DNA of 64,000 nt from Massilia sp. erpn (GTDB lineage: Bacteria > Pseudomonadota > Gammaproteobacteria > Burkholderiales > Burkholderiaceae_D): assembly GCF_024400215.1 (NCBI RefSeq), contig NZ_CP053748.1:3844001-3908000 (forward strand), read 5' to 3'. The notes under the pieces were generated by a model. It did no database searches. It saw only the letters and a program-made list of their open reading frames with translations, and was not told the origin of the DNA. Made by a program: the position numbers and the translations under genes. This document shows, in pieces, positions 36,196 to 44,055 of this stretch (position 1 is the first letter of the stretch; every line of letters starts with the position of its first letter).

Positions 36196-37977
36196 ATGAA
36201 AATGCAGCCTCAACGCGCGCTGCTGCTGGCCGCGCTCCTTTCGGCAAATGCTTATGCCGCCCATAACGCACAGTTCATTTCCCAGTCGGTGATCAATTCG
36301 GTCGGCGGCGGGAAGAAGTATGAAGTGGCTGTAACCTTCAAGAACACCGGTACCACGGCCTGGTCCGGCGACTCGTTCCGCCTCGGCTCACAAAACCCGG
36401 CGGACAACTGGAACTGGAATGATGGGCGCGTGCATCTCGACCCGGGTGAAACGGTGGCGCCTGGCGCCACCAAGACATTCAAATTCGTCATGACCGCACC
36501 GGGCCATACCTCGTCTATCCAGAAGTTTTACAATTTCCAGTGGCGCATGCTGCAGGAAGGCGTGACCTGGTTCGGCGACACCTCGACCAATGTCCCGGTC
36601 GAAGTCTTTTACGCACCCGATATCCGCACCAATTTCCCACCGGCGCGGCCACCTGCGCCTGTAACGGATGTGGACTTCAGCCATGCGGGCTTCCGTGGCG
36701 CCAATCTGCTGGAAAGCGCCACCCCGCATCCGGATGGGTTGAATGGCTGGTTCCCGACGGCCGACAAGATGCGCATCATCGCCAAGGCGGCGCAGGACAT
36801 GAACTTGAACTACCTGCGCCATGCCGTCGCGCTGCCCAGGGATGGCTATCCGATGGAGCAGATCGTGGCAGCCACGCGCGAGGTGATGGATATCGCTCAT
36901 GCCCACGGCTTGCGCGTGATCCTGGTGCTGGCTGGCTACGACAAGTATTCCGCCGACTGCGATTGGGAATCGAGCTTCCTGTCCGTGCAAAACAATGCGG
37001 CCACCTTTGTTTCCAGCCTGTACTCGCATCCGGCCCTGCTGGCCTGGGACTTGAATAATGAGCCGCTCTGGTATGCGGCCGCCACTTTCCCCAGCGGCAT
37101 GAACCCCGACCCGAACAACCGCAAGGTGAACTGCCTGTATAACGGCGACTCGGATTATCAGCAGGTGGTGGACGGCGTGCACGCCATGTATAACCTGGTT
37201 CGCCAGCACGATCCCTCGAATAAGCCGACCACGGTGGGCGAGGCGCAGATTCCCTTCATCCCCTACTGGAAGGATATCTCCTCATTCGCCAGCCCGCACC
37301 TGTATATGGTCAGCAATCCCAAGTCGCCGAACTATGAGCTGATCCGCAGCATTGCGGAAGCGGGCGCGCGGCAGCTGCGCGCCGATGCTGGCGGACTGCC
37401 GACCATGATTGGCGAATATGGGTTCGCAGTGGGCGGCCATGTACGCAACGACGGCGAGCAGGCGAATGCCTATCAGGCTTATTTGAACGGCTTGAATGGC
37501 GGCGCGCAGAATATGGGCAGCATGTTCTGGAGTTTTTCGCTGAGCTCGGATCAGCAGCCGATGTCCTTGCTGAACCTGAACGGCAGCATGAAGCAGGCGG
37601 CGCACGTGGTGAAGAACCAGGCGCCTCTGGTACGCAATGCCGCTTTCGTGAGCCAGTCGGTGCCGGCGCTCATGCTGGCTGGACAAACCTACCCGGTCAG
37701 CATCACCTTGCGCAATACCGGCACCACCAATTGGGCGCATGCGAACTACCGTCTGGGTTCGCAGAATCCTGCGGACAATGGCAATTGGGGTTTGCAGCGC
37801 GTGGGCTTGAACAGCAATCCAAGCGAGACCATTCTGCCGGGCCAGCAAAAAACCTTCAACTTCAGCGTGAAGGCGCCGGCGGCGCCGGGTGCCTACAACT
37901 TCCAGTGGCGCTTGCTGCAGGAAGGGGTTGAGTGGTTTGGCGCCACCACGCCGAATGTTGCGGTAACGGTGCAGTAA
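36196..37977 (+). CDS. Secreted GH5-like glycoside hydrolase flanked by two NBR1-type Ig domains
   Basis: The 593-residue precursor starts at 36196 with a signal peptide (KMQPQRALLLAALLSANAYA). Residues about 24-138 and 498-593 are two copies of an Ig-like domain of the NBR1 central type; both contain FRLGSQNPADN or YRLGSQNPADN, FQWR and LLQEGVEWFG or MLQEGVTWFG. Between them is a TIM-barrel hydrolase of clan GH-A with the acid/base in WDLNNEP (E289) and the nucleophile in TMIGEYGF (E407), as in cellulases and mannanases of GH5. It should cleave a beta-linked plant or microbial polysaccharide outside the cell. The flanking domains may bind cell wall or substrate. It is a single-gene unit with its own terminator. 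Confidence 0.85.
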   Translation: MKMQPQRALLLAALLSANAYAAHNAQFISQSVINSVGGGKKYEVAVTFKNTGTTAWSGDSFRLGSQNPADNWNWNDGRVHLDPGETVAPGATKTFKFVMTAPGHTSSIQKFYNFQWRMLQEGVTWFGDTSTNVPVEVFYAPDIRTNFPPARPPAPVTDVDFSHAGFRGANLLESATPHPDGLNGWFPTADKMRIIAKAAQDMNLNYLRHAVALPRDGYPMEQIVAATREVMDIAHAHGLRVILVLAGYDKYSADCDWESSFLSVQNNAATFVSSLYSHPALLAWDLNNEPLWYAAATFPSGMNPDPNNRKVNCLYNGDSDYQQVVDGVHAMYNLVRQHDPSNKPTTVGEAQIPFIPYWKDISSFASPHLYMVSNPKSPNYELIRSIAEAGARQLRADAGGLPTMIGEYGFAVGGHVRNDGEQANAYQAYLNGLNGGAQNMGSMFWSFSLSSDQQPMSLLNLNGSMKQAAHVVKNQAPLVRNAAFVSQSVPALMLAGQTYPVSITLRNTGTTNWAHANYRLGSQNPADNGNWGLQRVGLNSNPSETILPGQQKTFNFSVKAPAAPGAYNFQWRLLQEGVEWFGATTPNVAVTVQ

Positions 37978-37989
37978 CTGGCATAAAAA

Positions 37990-38018
37990 AATCCCGGCAA
38001 TTGCCGGGATTTTTTTTG
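37990..38018. terminator. Bidirectional rho-independent terminator
   Basis: AATCCCGGCAATTGCCGGGATT is a perfect stem followed by seven or more T on the plus strand and preceded by seven A, so it can stop transcription from both the GH5 gene and the convergent small gene. Confidence 0.9.
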
Positions 38019-38025
38019 CGCCGTA

Positions 38026-38469
38026 TTACTGCGACGGTGATTTCGCCTGTGCCAGCCGCGTCATCCAGGTGTCGCACTCTCCCGCTCCTTCGATAACATA
38101 CCAGTTCACGGCCAGCAGGTAGCTCTTCTTTTCGTCGGATACAAAATACTCCATGCCAAACGCGTTTTCGAAAACCTTGGACAGGCTTTTGCCATCGTGC
38201 AGGATAAGAACGCGATCCCTGTCAGCACCGTGCTGCTCAAAGAAAACGCAGGCCGGCCCCGCATCCAGATGGGTGGAGTAGGTGAATTCGTTTGGTTCCA
38301 GTGGAATCGAAATGCAGTCATGGCCAATCGCCAGGTGGCCGGAGGTCCGCTCCGGCTTGAATTTGCCAATGACTTCAGCTATGAACCGGCGCGATTGCTC
38401 GGTATCGAGCGCGGAGCAGGATAAGCCCAATTCCTGGGCGGAGCTTAGAAACTCATCGATGCGGAACAT
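38026..38469 (-). CDS. Hypothetical protein, 147 aa
   Basis: I do not recognise this protein. It has no signal peptide or membrane segment and looks like a compact mixed alpha/beta cytosolic domain, with FENAFGMEYFVSDEKKSYLLAVNWYVIEGAG near the C-terminus. The size and feel are those of small proteins seen as orphan immunity or accessory proteins, but nothing proves this. The start at 38469 lacks a clear Shine-Dalgarno. It shares the bidirectional terminator with the GH5 gene and lies 46 bases downstream of the GGDEF gene on the same strand. Confidence 0.6.
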   Translation of the reverse strand: MFRIDEFLSSAQELGLSCSALDTEQSRRFIAEVIGKFKPERTSGHLAIGHDCISIPLEPNEFTYSTHLDAGPACVFFEQHGADRDRVLILHDGKSLSKVFENAFGMEYFVSDEKKSYLLAVNWYVIEGAGECDTWMTRLAQAKSPSQ

Positions 38470-38515
38470 TGTTTGAATAGTTTGATCGTTGTTGGCGGCT
38501 GGCAGATGCCGTCGT

Positions 38516-39874
38516 TCAGCGCATCACCAGCGCCTTCACCGCCTCCAGCGAATCGCCGCTGGAGCGGGTGGCGCGGACCTGGTTGCGGCCACCTTCCTTG
38601 GCCACGTACATGGCGCGGTCGGCCGCCACGAACAGGGATTCGGTGCTATCGAGCTGGCTTGGATGGATGGTCGCCACGCCGATGCTGACGGTGATATGCG
38701 GCGACGTCACCGAGCGCGGATGCGGCAGCTGCAGCGACTCGATATGCGCGCGGATCGATTCGGCCAGCAGGTAGGCTGAATCCGAATCCGTCTCCGCGAA
38801 CAGCAGCACGAATTCCTCGCCGCCGTAGCGTGCCGCCAGGTCGGTGGCGCGCAGCGCGTGCGAGTTGATGGCTTGCGCCACCTTTTGCAGGCAGACGTCG
38901 CCCGCCGCATGGCCGAGCGTGTCGTTATACAGCTTGAAGTGGTCCACGTCGAGCACCACCAGCGACAGCGCGGCGCCGCTGCGCAGGGCGCGCTGCCATT
39001 CTTTTTCGAGGAAGCTGTCGAAGTGGCGCCGGTTGGCGATCTTGGTCAGCGGGTCGATCATGGCGGCGCGCTGCAGGGCGTCTTCCGACAGCTTGTGGTG
39101 GGTGATGTCGTGCAGCAGGCCGATGAACAGGGGCTGGCGCAGGAACATGGGCGTCAGCGTCAGGTCCATGCAGACCGAGGAACCGTTGTGGTGGCGGATG
39201 ATGACTTCGCGCGTGCCGTGGCTGTAGGCGGTCTCCGGATTGGCGGCGTAGCGCGCGAAGTAGTCGAGGTATTCCTGCGCCACCAGGGGGTTGAGCAGGT
39301 CGGAAATCGATTGCCCGGCCAGTTCGTTCGCGGCATAGCCCAGATACTGGTCGCAGGCCGGGTTGGTGAACTGGATACGGCCATCGGCTTCGATGATCAG
39401 CAAGCCTTCGGCCATATTATTGACGATGGTGCGCAGGCGTTCGGCCTGTTCCTGCTGGGACTCCTGGCTGATGCGGATCTGCAGCTGGGTGCGTACACGG
39501 GCGCAGACCTCGACCATGCGCAGCGGCTTGCTGATGTAGTCGACGGCGCCGCAATCGAAGCCGGCCACCACGTCCTCGGCCTCGGTGCGTGCGCTCATGA
39601 AAATCACGGGAATGCGCTGCGTGATCGGACTGGCTTTCAGTTGGCGGCAGGTTTCGATGCCGTCCAGGCCAGGCATGACCACGTCCAGCAGGATCAGGTC
39701 GGGATGCACGCGGCGCGCGATCTGCAGGGCGCGCTCGCCGGAATTGGCGACAAAGGTTTGATAGCCTTGCTCGACCATCATCTTGCGCAGGGCGCTCAGG
39801 CTCTCCGGAGCGTCGTCCACGATCAGAATCGCAGCCTCGCGCTGCGTGGCAATGCTCGTACCGCCTAGGTTCAT
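38516..39874 (-). CDS. Response regulator-PAS-GGDEF diguanylate cyclase
   Basis: This 452-residue protein has three modules. The first is a CheY-like receiver with ILIVDDAPES, the phosphoacceptor in LILLDVVMPG, and the lysine in YISKPL. A PAS domain follows (RTIVNNMAEGLLIIEADGRIQFTN). The last is a GGDEF domain with an intact RYGGEEFVLLF active site (G351-F355), so it should make cyclic di-GMP from two GTP. I see no RxxD inhibitory site right before the active loop. I start at the ATG at 39874; a TTG at 39904 is possible but has no better ribosome site. No partner kinase is adjacent. Cyclic di-GMP could feed the nearby Tad pilus locus, which is only an inference. Confidence 0.92.
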   Translation of the reverse strand: MNLGGTSIATQREAAILIVDDAPESLSALRKMMVEQGYQTFVANSGERALQIARRVHPDLILLDVVMPGLDGIETCRQLKASPITQRIPVIFMSARTEAEDVVAGFDCGAVDYISKPLRMVEVCARVRTQLQIRISQESQQEQAERLRTIVNNMAEGLLIIEADGRIQFTNPACDQYLGYAANELAGQSISDLLNPLVAQEYLDYFARYAANPETAYSHGTREVIIRHHNGSSVCMDLTLTPMFLRQPLFIGLLHDITHHKLSEDALQRAAMIDPLTKIANRRHFDSFLEKEWQRALRSGAALSLVVLDVDHFKLYNDTLGHAAGDVCLQKVAQAINSHALRATDLAARYGGEEFVLLFAETDSDSAYLLAESIRAHIESLQLPHPRSVTSPHITVSIGVATIHPSQLDSTESLFVAADRAMYVAKEGGRNQVRATRSSGDSLEAVKALVMR

Positions 39875-40011
39875 GCTGGCCTGAAAAGAAGTGTTCGGTC
39901 CCAACGATCATACCGAAGGGACAATGGAAATTGTTGGAAAACATTGCCATGTTGACCGAAAAAGACGGCCAATGGCAGCCAAATCGGAAAAACCGGTATT
40001 TCTAATGGGAA

Positions 40012-40017
40012 ATTATA
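40012..40017 (-). promoter_or_regulatory. Candidate -10 box for the GGDEF gene
   Basis: The minus strand reads TATAAT within an AT-rich stretch about 140 bases upstream of the ATG. The -35 region is not convincing. Confidence 0.35.
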
Positions 40018-40038
40018 GTTACTTCTAGTCAAGATGTT

Positions 40039-40103
40039 GCGGCTTAACGTCATTCTCGTTGTTAAGCTGCAACAGTGTGCGCGGAAGCAGGGCACTTCCG
40101 CGC
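40039..40103 (-). terminator. Two hairpins after the aminotransferase gene
   Basis: A perfect 9-base stem, GCGCGGAAG with CTTCCGCGC across 7 bases (40079-40103), is followed on the minus strand by a near-perfect 10-base stem (GCAGCTTAAC with GTTAAGCCGC, 40039-40070). Neither has a strong U tract, so termination may be weak or these may protect the mRNA end. Confidence 0.45.
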
Positions 40104-40117
40104 GGCGGGACGGGGGA

Positions 40118-41311
40118 TTACATGCGGGCAGCCAGCAGCTTGCCCAGGATTTCAATGCCGGTACGGATGCGGTCCGGCGCCACAGTCACGAAGGACAGGC
40201 GCAGGGTATTGGTTTCCGGCTCGTTGGCGTAGAACGGCGCGCCCGGCACGAAAGCGACTTTCTGCTTGATCGCTTCGTCCAGCAGTTCCATCGCGTTGAT
40301 GTGCTTGGGCAGGGTGACCCAGATGAACATGCCGCCTTCCGGTTTGGTCCAGGTGATGCCGGCCGGGAAGTGCTCTTCCATCGCCTTCAGCATGGCCTGG
40401 CACTGGTTGCCATACAGTTCGCGGATGGTCGGGATGTGCTGGTCGAGGAAACCATCCTTGATCACTTCGTGCACCACCATCTGGGTCAGCTGGGCGGTGT
40501 GCAGGTCGGCGGCCTGTTTGGCCAGTTCCAGGCGGCGCACCAGCGGCAGCGGGGCCACCACGTAGCCCAGGCGGATGCCCGGGGTCAGCACTTTGGAGAA
40601 GGAACCCATATAGATCACGCCTTCCGGGTTCATTGCCACCATCTTCGGCATCGGCTCGCCCTTGTAGCTCAGGGCGCCGTAAGGATCATCCTCGATCAGC
40701 GGCAGGCCCAGACGGGCGCAGGTTTCCACCAGTTCCAGGCGGCGCGCGGCGGACAGGGTACGGCCGGTCGGATTCTGGAAGTTCGGCAGCGCGTACAGCA
40801 GGCGCGCGCCCTGGGCCACTTTGTCCAGCGAGGAGGGGACCAGACCGTGTTCGTCGGTGTCGACCGAGACGAATTCAGGACGGTAGACCGAGAATGCCTG
40901 CAGCGCGCCCAGATAGCTTGGCGTTTCCACCAGCACGCGGCTGCCTTCGTCGATCAGCACCTTGCCCAGCAGGTCCAGCGCCTGCTGCGAGCCGGAGACC
41001 ATCAGCACTTGTTCCGGCACGATCTTCGCGCCATTGGTCGAGAGCGAATCGGCGATCCACTGGCGCAGCGGCATATAGCCATCGGTCGGGCCGTATTGCA
41101 GGGCGACCTTGCCGTTATTCGACAATACTTTGTCGAACGCTTGCTTCATCATGTCCACCGGGAAGGTGGCGGGCGAAGGCAGGCCGCCGGCGAAGGAAAT
41201 GATTTCCGGCTGCTGCGTGACCTTCAGGATCTCGCGGATGAAGGAGCTTTGCATCTGGCTGGCGCGTTCGGAGAAGCGCCACTGGAGCGGATTGGGGTTT
41301 TCGATTTTCAT
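40118..41311 (-). CDS. PLP-dependent aminotransferase (2-aminoadipate/aromatic type)
   Basis: This 397-residue fold-type I aminotransferase has the PLP lysine in MGSFSKVLTPGIRLGYV (K240), the substrate/cofactor segment LPNFQNPTG, and the N-terminal FAGGLPSP typical of the LysN/MocR-related aminotransferases. It has no DNA-binding domain, unlike the MocR protein 3 kb away. The ATG at 41311 follows AGAGAG; upstream in-frame codons lie in a structured leader. It is the last gene of a minus-strand run of dehydratase, exporter, RidA and aminotransferase. It probably moves amino groups from branched, aromatic or 2-aminoadipate-like amino acids to 2-oxoglutarate. Confidence 0.9.
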   Translation of the reverse strand: MKIENPNPLQWRFSERASQMQSSFIREILKVTQQPEIISFAGGLPSPATFPVDMMKQAFDKVLSNNGKVALQYGPTDGYMPLRQWIADSLSTNGAKIVPEQVLMVSGSQQALDLLGKVLIDEGSRVLVETPSYLGALQAFSVYRPEFVSVDTDEHGLVPSSLDKVAQGARLLYALPNFQNPTGRTLSAARRLELVETCARLGLPLIEDDPYGALSYKGEPMPKMVAMNPEGVIYMGSFSKVLTPGIRLGYVVAPLPLVRRLELAKQAADLHTAQLTQMVVHEVIKDGFLDQHIPTIRELYGNQCQAMLKAMEEHFPAGITWTKPEGGMFIWVTLPKHINAMELLDEAIKQKVAFVPGAPFYANEPETNTLRLSFVTVAPDRIRTGIEILGKLLAARM

Positions 41312-41334
41312 ACGATTCTCTCTTGAGGTGGACA

Positions 41335-41407
41335 GGGCGGCGCCCGGGCCGGGAACAAGCACGCTTGTGGCGGCTCTGAAAAGAGCGGTGCCGGGTAGGC
41401 GCCGCCC
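41335..41407 (-). promoter_or_regulatory. Structured leader element with three-way-junction potential
   Basis: Between ridA and the aminotransferase, a perfect 10-base stem (GGGCGGCGCC with GGCGCCGCCC, 41335-41344 and 41398-41407) encloses two smaller perfect hairpins: ACAAGC with GCTTGT (41355-41368) and GCTCT with AGAGC (41373-41386). No U tract follows, so it is not a standard terminator. It ends about 24 bases before the aminotransferase ATG. Confidence 0.5.
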
Positions 41408-41417
41408 GCAATCTGTT

Positions 41418-41879
41418 TTACGCGATTTCGGCGATCATCTCGATCTCAACGCAGGCGCCGCGCGGGATTTGCGCCACGCCGAATGCGGAGCGGGCGTGTT
41501 TGCCCGCTGCGCCGAATACTTCGCCCAGCAGTTCCGAGCAGCCATTGGTGACCAGGTGTTGGTCGGTGTAGTCCGGGGTCGAATTCACCAGACTCATGAC
41601 TTTAACGATGCGTTTCACGCGGGTCAGGTCGCCGCCGCAGGCATCCTGCAAGGTGCCGATCAGGTCGATGGCGATGGCGCGCGCAGCTTGCTGGCCTTCT
41701 TCGGTCGAGATGTTCTTGCCCAGCTGGCCGACCCAGGGGTTGCCATCGGCTTTTTTGGCGATGTGGCCGGAGATGAACACCAGGTTGCCGGTCTGGACGT
41801 GCATGACGTAGGCAGCCACGGGCGCGGCCGGGGCGGCCAGCGTGATATCGAGCGATTTCAGTTTTTCGTAAACAGACAT
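41418..41879 (-). CDS. RidA-family enamine/imine deaminase
   Basis: This 153-residue protein has the RidA/YjgF fold, with VFISGHIAKKADGN near residue 33 and the family end ARSAFGVAQIPRGACVEIEMIAEIA, where the arginine contacts the substrate carboxylate. RidA proteins hydrolyse reactive 2-aminoacrylate and related enamines released by PLP dehydratases. Here a PLP dehydratase is encoded two genes upstream, which fits that role directly. It is longer than classic RidA (about 128 residues) and resembles the YoaB-like branch. A 149-base gap upstream contains its own candidate promoter. Confidence 0.9.
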   Translation of the reverse strand: MSVYEKLKSLDITLAAPAAPVAAYVMHVQTGNLVFISGHIAKKADGNPWVGQLGKNISTEEGQQAARAIAIDLIGTLQDACGGDLTRVKRIVKVMSLVNSTPDYTDQHLVTNGCSELLGEVFGAAGKHARSAFGVAQIPRGACVEIEMIAEIA

Positions 41880-41955
41880 TTTGTATCCGAAGAAAATGGC
41901 CGAAGGTTCGGCGGGTTAGGGGTAATGGTGCCGGCTGTGGAGCCGCGAGAACGAT

Positions 41956-41961
41956 ATTGTA
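41956..41961 (-). promoter_or_regulatory. Candidate -10 box for ridA
   Basis: The minus strand reads TACAAT about 77 bases before the ridA ATG. The best -35-like hexamer (TTGTGG) is 20 bases further up, longer than ideal. Confidence 0.35.
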
Positions 41962-42028
41962 CGTCTTGCAGCGTCACATGCCCACAAATCCGGCGCGCCG
42001 CCGCCGTATCAGCCCCTTGCCTCCCGCT

Positions 42029-42970
42029 TCAGCGCCGGATCTGGGCGCGGCGGCCGACGCCGACCACCGCGATCACGGCCAGCGCAAACAGCATATGCTC
42101 GCCCTGCAGCGGCTCGCCCAGCACCAGCGCGGCGCCCAGCAGCGAGAGGAAGGGCTGCACCAGCTGCACCTGGCCCACGCGCGCCACCCCGCCCAGCGCC
42201 ATGCCGCGATACCAGAAGAAGAAACCGATAAACATCGAAAACACCGAGACATAGGCAAAGCCGCTCCAGGCGCGCAGGCCGGCGTGGGTGAAGGCGGCCG
42301 GGTCTTGCCAGATCAGCCACAGGCTGATGGGCAGGGCCACCGGCAGCGACAGCACCAGCCCCCAGCTGATGACCTGTTGTCCGCCCATGCTTTGCGACAG
42401 GCGGCCGCCTTCCGCATAGCCGATGGCGGCCGCCAGCACGGCGGCGAACACCGCCAGGTCGGCCAGGTGCAGACTGCCGCCGCTCTGGCGCAGCGCAAAG
42501 GCCAGTACCAGACCGGAGCCGAGCAGGGCGGAAGCCCAGAAGGCCGCGGAAGGCCGCTCATGGCCACGCAACGCCGAGCACAGGGCCGTGGCCAGCGGCA
42601 GCACGCCCACCAGCACCGCGCCGTGCGCGGCCGGCAGCGAGCGCATGGCGATGGAGGTCAACAGGGGAAAACCGACCACGCAGCCGGCCGCCACCACCAG
42701 CAGCTGGGGCAGGGCGGCGCGTGGCGGCAGCGCCGCACGCTTCCACCACAGCCACAGCGCGGCCAGCACGCCCGCCGCCACGGCACGGCCCATGGCCACG
42801 AACACCGGGTCGAGCGCGGCCACCGCCATGCGGGTGAAGGGCAGGGTCAGGCTGAAAATGGCGACGCCGGCCAGACCCAGCAGCATGCCCATGCTTTCGT
42901 CGGACAGGCCGCGATGGCCTTGCGTGGCGAGCGGCTTGCCGGGCAAGGCGCTGTGCAGGCTGTTTTTCAT
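42029..42970 (-). CDS. EamA-family (DMT superfamily) transporter
   Basis: The 313-residue protein has about ten hydrophobic segments arranged as two EamA repeats, roughly residues 28-160 and 170-305. VARVGQVQLVQPFLSLLGAALVLGE is the typical end of the second repeat. Such inner-membrane proteins mostly export amino acids or other metabolites. Its ATG overlaps the stop of the dehydratase gene (ATGA), so the two are coupled, and it may export the dehydratase substrate or product. Confidence 0.9.
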   Translation of the reverse strand: MKNSLHSALPGKPLATQGHRGLSDESMGMLLGLAGVAIFSLTLPFTRMAVAALDPVFVAMGRAVAAGVLAALWLWWKRAALPPRAALPQLLVVAAGCVVGFPLLTSIAMRSLPAAHGAVLVGVLPLATALCSALRGHERPSAAFWASALLGSGLVLAFALRQSGGSLHLADLAVFAAVLAAAIGYAEGGRLSQSMGGQQVISWGLVLSLPVALPISLWLIWQDPAAFTHAGLRAWSGFAYVSVFSMFIGFFFWYRGMALGGVARVGQVQLVQPFLSLLGAALVLGEPLQGEHMLFALAVIAVVGVGRRAQIRR

Positions 42971-43953
42971 GGCACGCTCCGGAATGGCTGCTCATCCAGC
43001 ACGCGCTGGAACAGGGGCGCGTCGACATTGGCGCCGGTCAGCGGCAGGCCCAGTTTGCACCCCTTGACGCGCGGATCGTTCTTCAGCAGCAGGGCCGCGG
43101 CCAGGGCGGCCGCGCCCGCGCCTTCGCTCAGATTATGGGTGCAGCGGTAGTACAGGCGCATGGCGCGCGCCACCTGCTCGTCGCTGACGGCGACGATATC
43201 GTCGGCCAGCTCGATAATCGGCGGCAGGGAACTGGCGTCGGCCATGCGGCAGGCCAGGCCATCGGCCAGCTCGGTGCTGACCGGCGCTTCCATCGGCTGG
43301 CGCGCGTGGAAGGAGAGCTGGTAGGCCAGCGCATGTTCCGACACCACGCCGATCACCCGGGTTTTCAGACCCAGCGCCTGGCGCGCAGCCAGCGCGGCGC
43401 AAATGCCGGAGCCTTGGCCGATGGGGACGAATACCGTGTCCAGATCGGGCTGGGCGTGGAACAGCTCCAGCCAGCCGGTCGCCACGCCGGCCACCAGGTC
43501 GGGGTGCCAGGACGGCACCATATGCAGGCCATCGCGCCGCGCCAGCATCTGGGCGTGTTCGCGCGCGGCCTGGAAATCGTCGCCATGTTCGATCAGCTGG
43601 GCGCCCAGTGAGCGCATGGCAGCGTTCTTTTCCACGCTGTTCCCGCGCGGGACCACGATATGCGCGCCCAGGCCGTGGCGGCGCGCGGCAAAGGCCAGCG
43701 ACTGGCCGTGGTTGCCGCGCGTGGCGGCGATCACGCCGCGCACTTCGGGTTCGCGTTTGGCCAGCGCATGCAGGTAGACCAGGCCGCCGCGCACCTTGAA
43801 GGCGCCGGTCGGCGTGTGGTTCTCATGCTTGATCCAGGCCTCCGTACCGAGCGCCTCGTTCAGCAGGGGCCAGGAAAATTGCGGCGTGGGCGGCATGGCG
43901 CCATACACGATGGCGGCGGCGGCTTCGAGTTCGGTGGCGGAAGGCAGGGACAT
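42967..43953 (-). CDS. Threonine/serine dehydratase-like PLP enzyme
   Basis: This 328-residue fold-type II PLP enzyme carries the Schiff-base lysine in PTGAFKVRGG (K53), ATRGNHGQSLAFAAR as substrate loop, and the glycine-rich phosphate site VPIGQGSGICAA. It lacks the C-terminal regulatory domain of biosynthetic IlvA, so it resembles catabolic dehydratases acting on threonine, serine or 3-hydroxyaspartate-like amino acids. I place the start at the ATG at 43953; an upstream in-frame start would read through the promoter. It is divergent from a MocR-type regulator and coupled to an exporter. Its enamine product would be the natural substrate of the RidA protein encoded further down. Confidence 0.87.
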   Translation of the reverse strand: MSLPSATELEAAAAIVYGAMPPTPQFSWPLLNEALGTEAWIKHENHTPTGAFKVRGGLVYLHALAKREPEVRGVIAATRGNHGQSLAFAARRHGLGAHIVVPRGNSVEKNAAMRSLGAQLIEHGDDFQAAREHAQMLARRDGLHMVPSWHPDLVAGVATGWLELFHAQPDLDTVFVPIGQGSGICAALAARQALGLKTRVIGVVSEHALAYQLSFHARQPMEAPVSTELADGLACRMADASSLPPIIELADDIVAVSDEQVARAMRLYYRCTHNLSEGAGAAALAAALLLKNDPRVKGCKLGLPLTGANVDAPLFQRVLDEQPFRSVP

Positions 43954-44005
43954 GGCAGCGCTGGAATCATATGGATAATGGGTGTATCGTAGAATAGCTA
44001 AGCAG

Positions 44006-44047
44006 TACAGTACCAATACACTTATCAATATAATTTCACATACTGTA
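44006..44047. promoter_or_regulatory. Divergent promoter with paired TACAGTA/TACTGTA operator
   Basis: The AT-rich region between the dehydratase and the MocR gene contains TACAGTA (44006-44012) and its exact reverse complement TACTGTA (44041-44047), 35 bases centre to centre, flanking a perfect TATAAT (44029-44034). The spacing places both arms near the MocR promoter and suggests autoregulation and control of the dehydratase operon. Confidence 0.55.
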
Positions 44048-44055
44048 ACGGTAAA

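Noticed and set aside
40079..40103. Hairpin considered as a strong rho-independent terminator
   Set aside because: The stem is perfect but no U tract follows on the minus strand, so it is kept only as a weak candidate within a larger feature.
40118..41311. Aminotransferase considered as a second MocR regulator
   Set aside because: It has no N-terminal winged helix; the protein starts directly at the aminotransferase domain.
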